DNA of 42,315 nt, from assembly GCA_033557835.1 (NCBI GenBank), contig JAWQRO010000342.1, positions 1-42,315 on the forward strand. Direction: 5' to 3'. The notes under the pieces were generated by a model that ran no database searches, had not been told where the DNA came from, and saw nothing but the letters and a program-made list of their open reading frames with translations. A program made the translations under genes and the position numbers. The first letter of the stretch is position 1. Each line of letters opens with the position of its first letter. The DNA is from Helochares maculicollis. Taxonomy: Eukaryota > Arthropoda > Insecta > Coleoptera > Hydrophilidae. This document shows, in pieces, positions 23,901-30,454 of this stretch.

Positions 23901-26900
23901 ATCAGATTTTATTTCACATAAAGTAGTTCTTCAACTGATCCCAAAATTTAACTCGACGTTTCGGTTTTATAGCAAAATAAGTGGCTTCTTAAAATAGCAT
24001 TTTTATGATAAGATACAATGATAGTACTTTATAAATGACATCGAATCAGTATCTCAGGACGTTTTGGTGGCGCCTGAATAAATTTTGAGCATTTTCGGTA
24101 TACTGAGTGTGTCGTCTTTGCTAATATTTAAAAATTTAGCATACAGATACTATAACTAAATAATACATTTGTTTCAAATAGGAATAGTGATAGTGCGTGT
24201 TAACTTAAAATTTTTTTCTTATCTAAAATCTTTCTAAATTACATTTTTACAAGATGGCTAAGCAAGTAGTTTCATAACTTACTTTAAATTTTAAACACTT
24301 AAAAGTTTTTAAAGAATAAACATTATAATTTTCTCATCGATAGCAATAATTGCTTTTAAGAAATGTGTCTCCAAAAGAGACTTCCCATTAACTTTAAAAC
24401 TTTCATTTTCAAGTCTGTATGAAAAATAGTTTTCATATTAATGATGACGTCATCTCAAAACCTCGACACAGTCATTACCGGAAAATAAACCTATTGTTAA
24501 TTATTTCCCTTTAAAATGAAGCCCTTAGATTTCCTGATACTAATTTAAGTTTCGTGAATTTGAATATATTCTCAGGTCTGCATCTCGAATATTATTTTAA
24601 AGTTTAAAGTAACATGGACATAAGAAGAGGGAAAACCGATTTACATTTGCCTCTACCCTTAGAAACTTTTTTTAAAGGAAATAATTCAAAAATAAATTGC
24701 TATTAGAGTTTTACGCTTATTAAGTTAAGGCATATTTTATAATATTTTGCTGGTTTATTTGTCAAATTCGAGTCTTTTACTGAGAAATGAAAACAAATGG
24801 CGTTCTGGGTGAAAGCATTAAAATTCTTGAATTATTTTTCCGTATTACAGACTTTCATAACAAGGTTTCTCAGATTCCTAGCAATAAATCTAGAAATTTT
24901 TTGACATTGTACATTTTATACTAGAAATGCAGCCAAAATAATAGCTCTCAGTTTTTGTAGATTTTATACTATATGTCGTTATGACAGATATTTCCTTTGA
25001 ATGTGACTAAAAATGCCAAGACAAAACTAATGGCTAATAAATATTAACGCAATTGCTATTAAGCAAAAGTAAAGCACTTAAAAATTATACATTACTATTG
25101 GTGATAAAAAATTTGAGTATAATGTTATGAAATAATGGATACATGTTCACTAATTTTTACCGCATCTAGAAAACGTATAGAAGCCTCCAATTTTGAAGTG
25201 TAAAATAACAATAAAAATTTGGCATTTCAAATGAATATTCTGGTAAACATCTACAGCAAATTTTAGTGTTTGGTAATAAGCTAATTCTAAGTTTCCAAGG
25301 CATAAAACCATGAATTTTTGCCCAGCAATAGCAAACTGTTTCTGCAATAGTCGTTAATTTTCAGTAAATTTTTCATTGAAAAAATTTAAAACATTTTAAT
25401 TTTTTTCTATTCAAAATTTTCAAATATAAGCGCTTGCGTAAAATACCGCGAGAGAAACTCGTAGATTTCAAAGCCGAGACACAACTATAGGGAAAAAGTG
25501 CACCCTTAAATAAACCGGAAGTATCCACCCCTACAACATTTATATGTCACACGGTGTAAATTGGCGGTGAAAAATACACGCAAGAGGTACTTTATCTAAA
25601 TATATTTCTTTGGAATGTATCGTATATCAAGCTGTCTTTCCAGCACTCAACCTAACTGGATTGAAATAGAATGTTTTAGTAAGTAAACGCATCTGGTATA
25701 TAAGAGTTCAAGACGTTCCGTTCTCGTTAGGTACATCCGCTTTCGGATCGGTTCTTTCAAAATAAAAAGACAAAACATGACAATCCTTCAAGTTGTTTGC
25801 GCAAATTTCATTTAACAAACTGATGTATTATTATCGCTATTTTCCAGATAACGGCGAATACATGTCATTTGGCCTTTCCGGAGATGACACGAAAAGCCAA
25901 ATGGTTGGTGGAGATGTCGTGGTAGCTTGGGTGGACAAAGAAACTTTAAAAGGGTATGCCGAAGATTACTTCTTAGACGCTAAATCCCAATGCTCCGGCC
26001 CTAAAGGATCTTGTCCCGATGAAAGATTAGCCGAAAATACTAACAACATTCGCCTTCTGAACGCAGCTATGGTAAACGGGTATTCCATTGTAACATACCA
26101 GAGACCTCTTAGAGCTACTGATGAGTTAGATAAACCGATTTACACCAATAGATCACAAGCTATTATTTGGGCTATCGGGCCTTTGAACCAGAGGAATGAA
26201 GTTTCTTTCCATAGCCATTATACCAAAGGAGATCAATTCTTAGACTTCGGTAGAGCACCGAAATGGAACTGTCCAATGCCTGAAGGAGACGTACCATCTA
26301 TGAAAGTAGCAACTACTCCGGAGCCTCAGTACCAGGAAGTAGCTAATATTAGAATCCAAGAAGAAGTAAAAGTTGAAGATTCTACTCAACTATCTTCAGA
26401 ACCAACCAGAGCGCCTAGCAGATCAAGAAATGGAAATAGGCGTAGAGGAAGTAACCGCCAAGAAGTTACAACTCAAAAAGAAACGACTCCTAGAAGTCGC
26501 CAGCCTACCAGTAGACCGACAGCTAGGCCAGTTCCAACGCCAGCACCTGTGCAAAATAGAAACGCTTGGGAAATCCCCCCTATTCAATGCTATGAACCTG
26601 AAGATGGCGTCTTCTATGCCCAGATGGGACCAACTGGAGGGAAGAGAGGATATCCCGCTATAACAGGGCATGTAGGCTGGGGAATCGCTTGGTACATCAA
26701 CGGATTACTTATACCTGAAATTAATGTTGTTAGAGGAAAAACCTACACTTTTGTCGTTGAAGGAGGATTAGATGCTGAGACGCCCGCTAAATACCATCCA
26801 TTTTATATTACTGATGATCCTGTTGGTGGATACGAGTACAAATCTCCAGAAGAGAAAAAGGTTAGTACTTAACGAAAGAGCATATTCAAAAGAGTTATAT

Positions 26901-29877
26901 CTAAATGAGTATAATTTCAATTGTACACGAAATTATTTTTAATTAATATCGCCTAGCGATAAGCTCACTAGCTTTTACTTTGCCATTTTTAGTCAAAGAT
27001 TATTTTTGAGGGGTTTTTGTTTTGCAAAATGTTTTTTATGGTCAAACGTATAAACTAAGTTGTTTAGTACTTTTGTTGATTTTGCTTTTTGTATTTGCTT
27101 TTATTATTTCTGCAAATCCCAGGAAATAAAGTATTAGTTTTGTTATTTAAAATCTTTCGCTAAAGAAACTTAATCTTGAACTTTAAATTACATTCTTCTA
27201 TAACAAACGACATCAAAATACAAACTAAACGGTATTTGCCATTAAAAAATAAATTAGACTCAGTTGATGTATAGAAGATGATAAAAAATGATTGTGTGCC
27301 AGTAACAGGAATTTCTTGCTTATAGCTGGTCCCAATTCAAATAGATAGGAGTAAATTTATTTATGTAAACATTGATAGAACCCCAGTTAAGATTGATTTG
27401 TTTGCATAAAACTGCCGCATTTTCTTTAGCCATAGGATCTACTCCGAAAACTAGTTTCTTAACACAAACTATAAACGAAGCAAATATCGGTTGGCTTTCT
27501 TGACTTTATTTATTAAAATATGACATATGCAAATTTATTAACTGCTTTTAATACGTTGCAGTCTCAAATGTCATATATGTCAATTCCTTTAAGAAATTTC
27601 AATTAAAATTGTACCTTTTTTCAGAATATTCGTATTTTCTCCGGTGCAAAACAAGCAAGAGATGGCACCATTATTCCAACCGGTATAGGTCGGCTCTGTC
27701 ACTGGACCCACCAAGGCGACTCCGAAGCCGATGATTTTGATTCATTTGGAGCTTACCAACGTACTCTCGAGCTAAAATGTGACCAAGGCGAGCCAGGAGT
27801 TATAGAATGGACTCCTGATACGAACACACCAGATACAGTCTACTACCAATGCTTCACCCACAGGTACTTAGGATGGAAAATAAACGTGCTGAACTCTTGT
27901 GACGCTCAACCAGCAGGAAGTGAACCAATCCCGTCCATAGTTGTAGCTCCAGATAGAGAAGAAGACCTAGTCAACAGCCCATCGATTCTAGTAGAAACAC
28001 GTATCAAACCAAACGACCTCAGCGATTTATTCGTGAAAACTGACAGAGATCTCCAAGGAATCAAACCGAATCCGATTCGTTTTAACTTTGAAAAAGATCA
28101 AATTAGTATTTTAGGAGAAACTAACCCAGTGGTAAACGAATCAGGTGAAAAAAAATCCAGTGAAACTAACCCAATGGAAAATATCCCAGTTGAAGCGGGC
28201 CCTATTGAAACAAACCCAATTGAATATGAGCCCGAAATGTCAGATGTTGTGGTGATAAATGAGTCACCAGTCTCTATAGAGCAGAAGCTACCTAAAGTTC
28301 AAGTTGAAAAGAAATTTCGCCCAGAGCCTAATATTAACTTAAAAGAAGACGCAACAACGATTTTGAATCAAACAATAATGCTACCACCTGCAATTGGACA
28401 ACCCAACTATTACAACCAAGCAAAATTGGTACCAAGAAGACCTATTTCTCATTTCAGACCGCAATTAATGAAGAAAAATTCAGGGCACCTCCCACTAAAT
28501 AGTCCAAAACGCCCCCATCCTGCTTCTTCATACAAAAAGTCACCCTATCGTCCCATTGTTAAAATGACCGGGCTGCGAGCACCACCCCCACCATCCCGTT
28601 TTGCCTTGAACAAACCATCACACTTTCGCAACGTCCAGAAGCGACCGCAAAGCGTCGTTATAATGAAACAACCACAGCTACTTTTAGCCCAAAAGGAACA
28701 AGGAAACTTACACGTGGAAATTTCACCACTGCAAGCATCAACTGAACGTGAACCAGAAGTCAGGACAGAAAAACCTTATGCTTCGCTTATATCTGTTAAG
28801 CCTCATAAAGAAATGTACCCAGCATTGGAGGCAACAATGCCTCTAGCTGTGAATACTGGATTTCACCCTGAGAGCGTAGTCATAGAAGGCGGCTTTAAAC
28901 CAATTATCAACAAAGAGATTGACAGGGTGTTTGAAGATGGGCCTAAATTGGAGCTCGAAAGCGAGATAGGGATCATTGATGTGCAGAAAGAAGCGGAAGG
29001 TGGTGAAAAGAAAAGTTTTGGGCCTGTCTTTATCCCGTCGCCGGTGGTTGGCCAAAAGGACAAAAAGACTCAAATGCAGAAAAGGCGTGCTAAGCCTAAG
29101 AATTCTCCAGCCATGTTTATTGTGAAAAAGGGAAGAAGCGAGGAGAGTCAAGCATCTGAAGGAGATGAAGAAGCGGCAGCTGCTGAACGAGTGGAATCTT
29201 ATTACTTACCGCCAGTTGACAAAAAAACTAAGCCGGTGGCTCGTGCGAGAAAGCCCTCCGATATTGATGCACCACCAGGAACTGTTATTACTTACGATGG
29301 GAAGAAGGTGTCAGGAGCAAGTCTTACCAGGTTAGCGGACCGAAGCACCGTTTTGGAAGGTAGGGCTTCCAAAGCGGCGGAGTTTATAAGAGCCAGACCG
29401 CAATTTACGCCTTTTAAGGGAGAGCTCCCCCCTTTAGATCCAAAGTTTATTGATATCAACGCCCCTCAACTGCAGCAGAAAGGAGTTTTGAACCGAGATT
29501 TAGATACGCCTAAGTTTAGCGGCACAAAATTATCATTAGTTAGGCAGTTGGAGCACACTAACGATGACATACAAGAAATTTTGAAACTAAGGGTTAGAAG
29601 AGAGGCTCATCACACCCCGGAGCATACGGCAGAACAAGAAGCTCAGAAAAAGCTGATAACTAATTCTACGTCGAAAGAAATTTACGATCATTTAGGACAC
29701 GATCATAGTATGCATTCCCATGATCATGATCATAATCACGAAGATCACAGCCAACATGAACACAGCCATGGGGAGAGTAACGATAACATACCTACAAGTG
29801 CCTCGGTGGGTTTGAATTTGCCTTCCACGTTGTGTTCTATTGTGATTTTTCTTTCTTTACTCAATAGGCTAAATTAA
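8733..29877 (+). CDS. Skeletor: Skeletor orthologue (DM13-DM13-DOMON-plastocyanin-like protein), 5'-partial, six exons in window
   Basis: Joined exons 8733-8914, 14853-15015, 21658-21917, 23521-23620, 25848-26860 and 27625-29877 give 1322 complete codons plus stop; every junction is GT-AG and keeps frame. Residues are numbered from the first full codon here: the end of DM13-1 (1 to about 80), DM13-2 (about 85-190), DOMON (about 202-365), an Arg/Pro/Thr linker, a plastocyanin-like domain (about 455-660) and a disordered tail to 1322. This order is that of the Knickkopf/Skeletor family, and the DOMON sequence (for example MSFGLSGDD, VVVAWVD) is close to Skeletor as I remember it. Knickkopf relatives act outside the cell in cuticle organisation; Drosophila Skeletor was described as a nuclear spindle-matrix antigen. 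Start codon, signal peptide and the first half of DM13-1 are not in the window. Function in this species is inferred from family only. Confidence 0.93.
8935..9110 (+). repeat. Pyrimidine-rich degenerate repeat after the first visible exon
   Basis: The start of the intron holds recurring variants of CTCTTACAC(G/A)CCCT and TTCTTACAT (about 8953, 8979, 9024, 9053), spaced 20-45 bases apart. The upper strand is nearly free of G. It looks like an old tandem repeat. Confidence 0.35.
9111..10799. other. Intron sequence, nothing recognised
   Basis: AT-rich intron of Skeletor. A - strand stretch at about 10420-10530 reads like a Lys/Glu-rich coiled segment but could not be assigned. Confidence 0.4.
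10800..11500 (-). mobile_element. Mariner relic, SETMAR-like transposase lineage
   Basis: On the - strand, 11480-10810 reads in shifting frames as GIAEKLGVNSVAVFDDLKRI, IGKVYKLGK, NRQKLTRFAICSSLSQND, KPALANRRSPILLHD, QLVDRKLKEFSVEVLR and YSPDFSP. These follow the order of a mariner transposase of the type captured in vertebrate SETMAR. HD of the second catalytic site is kept. The third catalytic Asp is Gly (SPTGHNFL). Several stops are present. Inverted repeats were not located. Confidence 0.8.
11501..11879. other. Intron sequence between two mariner relics
   Basis: AT-rich, no gene or element recognised. Confidence 0.4.
11880..12366 (-). mobile_element. Mariner relic, same family as the 4.3 kb element, internally deleted
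   Basis: The inverted repeat GAAAACTTATTGAGCAAC ends near 12364 and matches that of the 4268 element in reverse. The - strand then gives the transposase start (ATGGAAAAGTCAAGCATC-like, about 12250) and ILEFLFLKNLKAKE-type sequence. GACGTCCAAAAACATCAA and the segment coding for PGSSASKRV follow, all closely similar in DNA to the 4.3 kb copy but with pieces missing. The far end is not clear. Confidence 0.75.
12367..14852. other. Intron sequence, one repeat copy and unassigned LINE-like stretch
   Basis: Bases 12396-12450 hold the fourth copy of the TCGCTCG repeat. Bases 12540-13900 are T-rich on the + strand and, on the - strand, give Lys/Asn/Gln-rich fragments (for example NWKTNGQQLKRHLDIIMTIR at 12790-12587) that resemble decayed retroelement coding sequence but match no family I can name. 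No exon was recognised in 13901-14852. Confidence 0.3.
14853..15015 (+). CDS. Skeletor: Skeletor exon: end of DM13-1 and start of DM13-2
   Basis: The acceptor is TCTATTGCAG at 14852 and the donor is CCAG|GTGGGT at 15016. It is read from VNFGDVKIPRNFDYP to NLSYDGEAP. VNFGDVKIP closes DM13-1. HGVASDNIVLVDAQTLLIP opens DM13-2, with the family's short strand pattern before the Tyr-Asp-Gly turn. The exon ends in phase 1; the split codon becomes Asp with the next exon. Confidence 0.93.
15016..15849. other. Intron sequence, nothing recognised up to the pogo-like relic
   Basis: AT-rich. The segment 15720-15850 may be the tail of the pogo-like element that follows, but no motif confirms this. Confidence 0.35.
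15850..17209 (-). mobile_element. Pogo-like (DDE_1) DNA transposon relic
   Basis: Read on the - strand with frameshifts: MFGRKNIWNFNQIENGIEAV (start 17209, helix-turn-helix region), MAGRAWLDNFMRRHTEE, DRIINFDE (first catalytic Asp kept), SLCSFVCFMSESGKFVTPK with LIFPQ, FTEWFKHW, then LDVLELAREEHVPIVSLPAH with ATHKLQHLDKSFMG, YILRA and GINPFNP. This is the domain order of pogo/Tigger/jerky-type transposases (psq helix-turn-helix, CENP-B-like DNA-binding, DDE_1). The second catalytic region reads LDCSCN where LDGHxSH is usual. Many stops and frame changes show it is dead. Confidence 0.8.
17930..18435 (-). mobile_element. Mariner relic, third copy of the 4.3 kb family, 3'-truncated
   Basis: It begins near 18430 with ACTTATTAAAGAGAC, a decayed form of the family's inverted repeat. 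On the - strand the transposase starts near 18257 (MEKIKYRAVTKFLFLESLKA). It continues with VAEFKRGQTSLKYVPSQGP, PKTATTPEIVKKIKNIVLEN and SISRCSVSNILTEVLGF, then breaks off near 17930. It preserves the N-terminal helix-turn-helix part of the protein only. Confidence 0.8.
18880..19860 (-). mobile_element. Mariner transposon relic with intact first half of transposase
   Basis: The - strand frame starts MDQRTCIKCCVKNEIKCVDA at 19844 and runs openly through the helix-turn-helix region and ANRRIIAREVAEDLDLSIGS to QSSQWKLPHKPRPK. The first catalytic Asp is Tyr (VITGYESWVYGYD, codon 19383-19385). Sequence is missing after KPRPK, and a stop follows KNKN. HHDNAPAH (second site) is kept. About 25 codons including the third catalytic Asp are deleted, so LLLVT runs almost straight to FLFPKLKRPMKG. 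The C-terminal KCFEDWK and a frame-shifted tail end near 18890. The open frame upstream of 19844 (to 19985) is not transposase. Confidence 0.9.
20030..21012 (-). mobile_element. Penelope-like retroelement relic (RT plus GIY-YIG)
   Basis: On the - strand: KIISIDVTSLFTIIPINLTI (RT motif A, 21012-20950), then stops, then EYLEEECLNKLPSKLFLYFT, YVDKIILTYYHNKT (motif C region; YVDD expected, YVDK here), SFLDTVLI and NWYQKPTHSWRYIHFDLNHS (20817-20503). After further breaks a well-preserved GIY-YIG domain follows (20244-20030): VVYKINCKDCNKNYIG, TTSQPLKNRINQHESD, ALAKHANEQTHSFDYENTNI and TRKRLL. Penelope-like elements carry exactly this RT-nuclease pairing. The mariner at 18880-19860 lies directly beyond its 3' end. 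Confidence 0.88.
21013..21657. other. Intron sequence, nothing recognised
   Basis: AT-rich sequence between the Penelope-like relic and the DM13-2 exon. The short reading frames on both strands show no family similarity. Confidence 0.4.
21658..21917 (+). CDS. Skeletor: Skeletor exon: main body of DM13-2
   Basis: The acceptor is AATACTTGCAG at 21657 and the donor is CTCAG|GTATAT at 21918. It encodes DAKFWVGRGSKPSPQG, then VPDENGK, TVVLTLPGDL, HFGIWCEAF and VDFGHVQIP, a complete DM13 core. The last codon (CAG) is whole, so this exon can join in phase 0 to the DOMON exon at 23521 or to the Gln-rich terminal exon at 22154. It is therefore the branch point between the two forms. Confidence 0.94.
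22154..23053 (+). CDS. Skeletor: Skeletor alternative terminal exon, Gln-rich C-terminus
   Basis: The acceptor TCTGTTGTTACAG ends at 22153 and joins in phase 0 to the DM13-2 exon; the frame then stays open for 299 codons to a stop at 23053. The tail begins KRTNDFTPQRQQ and is dominated by Gln, His, Pro and Asn. Eight hexapeptide units of type QQPNFA run from 22415 to 22558, followed by Gln/Leu/Ile-rich repeats. AATAAA signals follow at 23422 and 23434, and the next constitutive acceptor is at 23520. The product would carry both DM13 domains but lack DOMON, plastocyanin-like domain and long tail. The same frame is open from 22070 within the intron, but ATG there is not needed. Splicing and polyadenylation are inferred; no transcript was seen. 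Drosophila Skeletor is known to have alternative isoforms; direct correspondence is not established here. Confidence 0.8.
   Translation, partial: KRTNDFTPQRQQTRPLVGGHLEPTTYRPPSSFLRNSQAQRRNDGGRSLQDPNQAHELVSRGIDAQAPQNLLIQSQILPHQFLIQQPIQQSNYVQQPNYGQQPNFAHQPNFAQQPNLVQQASFIQQPQFLRQPHHIPQQVVYSDQVAPHQQVYDQQQIVQQQLPQQQQLRIRDHQRFVHPHQILQQQAGQQQIGQQRLLQQQIDQQEISPQGISHHQILQQPILHQQILQQSSQSQAYQQPDLQRRVDANHQQVAQQPIQYVLVPQHQQRQLEHQQLREQLNRQHNRFEITSQPNQYLVG
23422..23439 (+). promoter_or_regulatory. Poly(A) signals after the Gln-rich exon
   Basis: Two AATAAA hexamers (23422-23427 and 23434-23439) lie about 370 bases after the stop at 23053 and about 80 bases before the acceptor of the DOMON exon. This is where an alternative last exon would end. 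Competition between cleavage here and splicing to 23521 would set the isoform ratio (inference). Confidence 0.6.
23521..23620 (+). CDS. Skeletor: Skeletor exon: start of DOMON domain
   Basis: The acceptor TTTTTTATTACAG ends at 23520; the donor is TTAG|GTGAGT at 23621. It encodes 33 residues starting SKLNCEVLYDNLAFEVRWAV, the opening strands of the DOMON sandwich, and ends in phase 1. The residue split across the next junction becomes Asp (KL-D-DNGEY reads through correctly with exon 25848). Confidence 0.92.
23621..25696. other. Intron sequence, nothing recognised
   Basis: AT-rich intron between the two DOMON exons. No exon or transposon protein seen. The last 300 bases are less AT-rich and lead into the candidate promoter. 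Confidence 0.45.
25697..25825 (+). promoter_or_regulatory. Candidate intronic promoter before the DOMON exon
   Basis: TATATAAG at 25697-25704 lies in a stretch less AT-rich than the rest of the intron. About 45 bases downstream is GGATC (25745-25749), which fits a loose downstream promoter element. An ATG at 25777 opens only 12 codons. An ATG at 25823 is in frame with the DOMON exon and runs through the acceptor into it without a stop. Transcription from here would give a product lacking both DM13 domains. This rests on motifs only. Confidence 0.3.
25848..26860 (+). CDS. Skeletor: Skeletor exon: rest of DOMON, basic linker, first part of plastocyanin-like domain
   Basis: The acceptor CTATTTTCCAG ends at 25847 and the donor AAG|GTTAGT is at 26861. 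DOMON continues with GEYMSFGLSGDD, VVVAWVDKETL, SQAIIWAIGPLN and VSFHSHYTKGD. CSGPKGSC is a likely disulfide loop. A linker rich in Arg, Pro, Thr and Ser follows (about 26395-26550). The plastocyanin-like domain then starts near QCYEPEDGVFYAQMGP, with HVGWGIAWYINGLLIPEI and KYHPFYITDDP. The exon ends in phase 0. This exon and the last one hold most of the coding length. Confidence 0.94.
26861..27624. other. Last Skeletor intron
   Basis: A 764-base GT-AG intron in phase 0 that splits the plastocyanin-like domain. No other feature seen. Confidence 0.8.
27625..29877 (+). CDS. Skeletor: Skeletor last exon: end of plastocyanin-like domain, long disordered tail, His-rich block, GPI-like C-terminus
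   Basis: The acceptor CCTTTTTTCAG ends at 27624; 750 codons are followed by TAA at 29875-29877. It opens NIRIFSGAKQARDGTIIPTG, then GRLCHWT, GAYQRTLELKC and DTVYYQCFTHRYLGWKI, completing the plastocyanin-like fold with Cys and His in copper-ligand spacing. From about 27890 the sequence is low-complexity and charged: short ETNP(M/I)E-type repeats near 28110-28230, a Pro/Arg/Lys-rich stretch to 28640, then Lys/Glu-rich tracts. RVRR (29590-29601) fits a furin-type site. A block of 12 His in 29 residues follows (29686-29772). The final residues are hydrophobic (LCSIVIFLSLL), like a GPI-anchor signal. Knickkopf is GPI-anchored, so a membrane-attached product is plausible. Confidence 0.92.
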   Translation, partial: NIRIFSGAKQARDGTIIPTGIGRLCHWTHQGDSEADDFDSFGAYQRTLELKCDQGEPGVIEWTPDTNTPDTVYYQCFTHRYLGWKINVLNSCDAQPAGSEPIPSIVVAPDREEDLVNSPSILVETRIKPNDLSDLFVKTDRDLQGIKPNPIRFNFEKDQISILGETNPVVNESGEKKSSETNPMENIPVEAGPIETNPIEYEPEMSDVVVINESPVSIEQKLPKVQVEKKFRPEPNINLKEDATTILNQTIMLPPAIGQPNYYNQAKLVPRRPISHFRPQLMKKNSGHLPLNSPKRPHPASSYKKSPYRPIVKMTGLRAPPPPSRFALNKPSHFRNVQKRPQSVVIMKQPQLLLAQKEQGNLHVEISPLQASTEREPEVRTEKPYASLISVKPHKEMYPALEATMPLAVNTGFHPESVVIEGGFKPIINKEIDRVFEDGPKLELESEIGIIDVQKEAEGGEKKSFGPVFIPSPVVGQKDKKTQMQKRRAKPKNSPAMFIVKKGRSEESQASEGDEEAAAAERVESYYLPPVDKKTKPVARARKPSDIDAPPGTVITYDGKKVSGASLTRLADRSTVLEGRASKAAEFIRARPQFTPFKGELPPLDPKFIDINAPQLQQKGVLNRDLDTPKFSGTKLSLVRQLEHTNDDIQEILKLRVRREAHHTPEHTAEQEAQKKLITNSTSKEIYDHLGHDHSMHSHDHDHNHEDHSQHEHSHGESNDNIPTSASVGLNLPSTLCSIVIFLSLLNRLN

Positions 29878-30354
29878 TTTAACACCGTTTCTTTAAATAC
29901 CGTTCTTTTTCTTCGTCTTTTCCTAAGTTATGTTAAGTTTTATTTTGTATATGTTTAAGTGTTTGTTGAGATTATGTACATAACTGAAATAATATAGTTA
30001 TAAAAACATAAGTTATTTATTTATTGTCACTATAATGTATCCACGATTTATGACAAAAGTCCATGTTAGATATGCCTAGATATATGCTTCTGAACTAAAA
30101 GTCTCGCTTACGCTTGTCAATGCTAATCTGGATATAATAATCAGTCACTTTCTATTTGGCCATTTGAGCTATTATCAGTTTTGTATGATTTTAGGTAACA
30201 GAATATACTAATTTTACTAATATAGGAGCAAAAATTTTGAGTTTTTACATACAGCGGCTCATTTTTTAAAGTTTTTAATTTGAACCTCTTAAATGGTTAG
30301 CCTGTCGTAATTATTCGTTAATGCAACAATTTGTCTTTTAATATCATTTAGAAA

Positions 30355-30372
30355 GTATGTACATGTACATAC
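30355..30372. repeat. 18-base perfect palindrome
   Basis: GTATGTACATGTACATAC equals its own reverse complement. Confidence 0.8.
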
Positions 30373-30430
30373 ATATCAACTATGACTATGAGAAAAATAA
30401 CCAAAACCTGTTTAAGTGATTATTTACAAA

Positions 30431-30454
30431 AGCAATATTTAGAGCAATATTTAG
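30431..30454. repeat. Tandem duplication of AGCAATATTTAG
   Basis: Two exact 12-base copies are followed by a partial third (AGCA). Confidence 0.8.
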
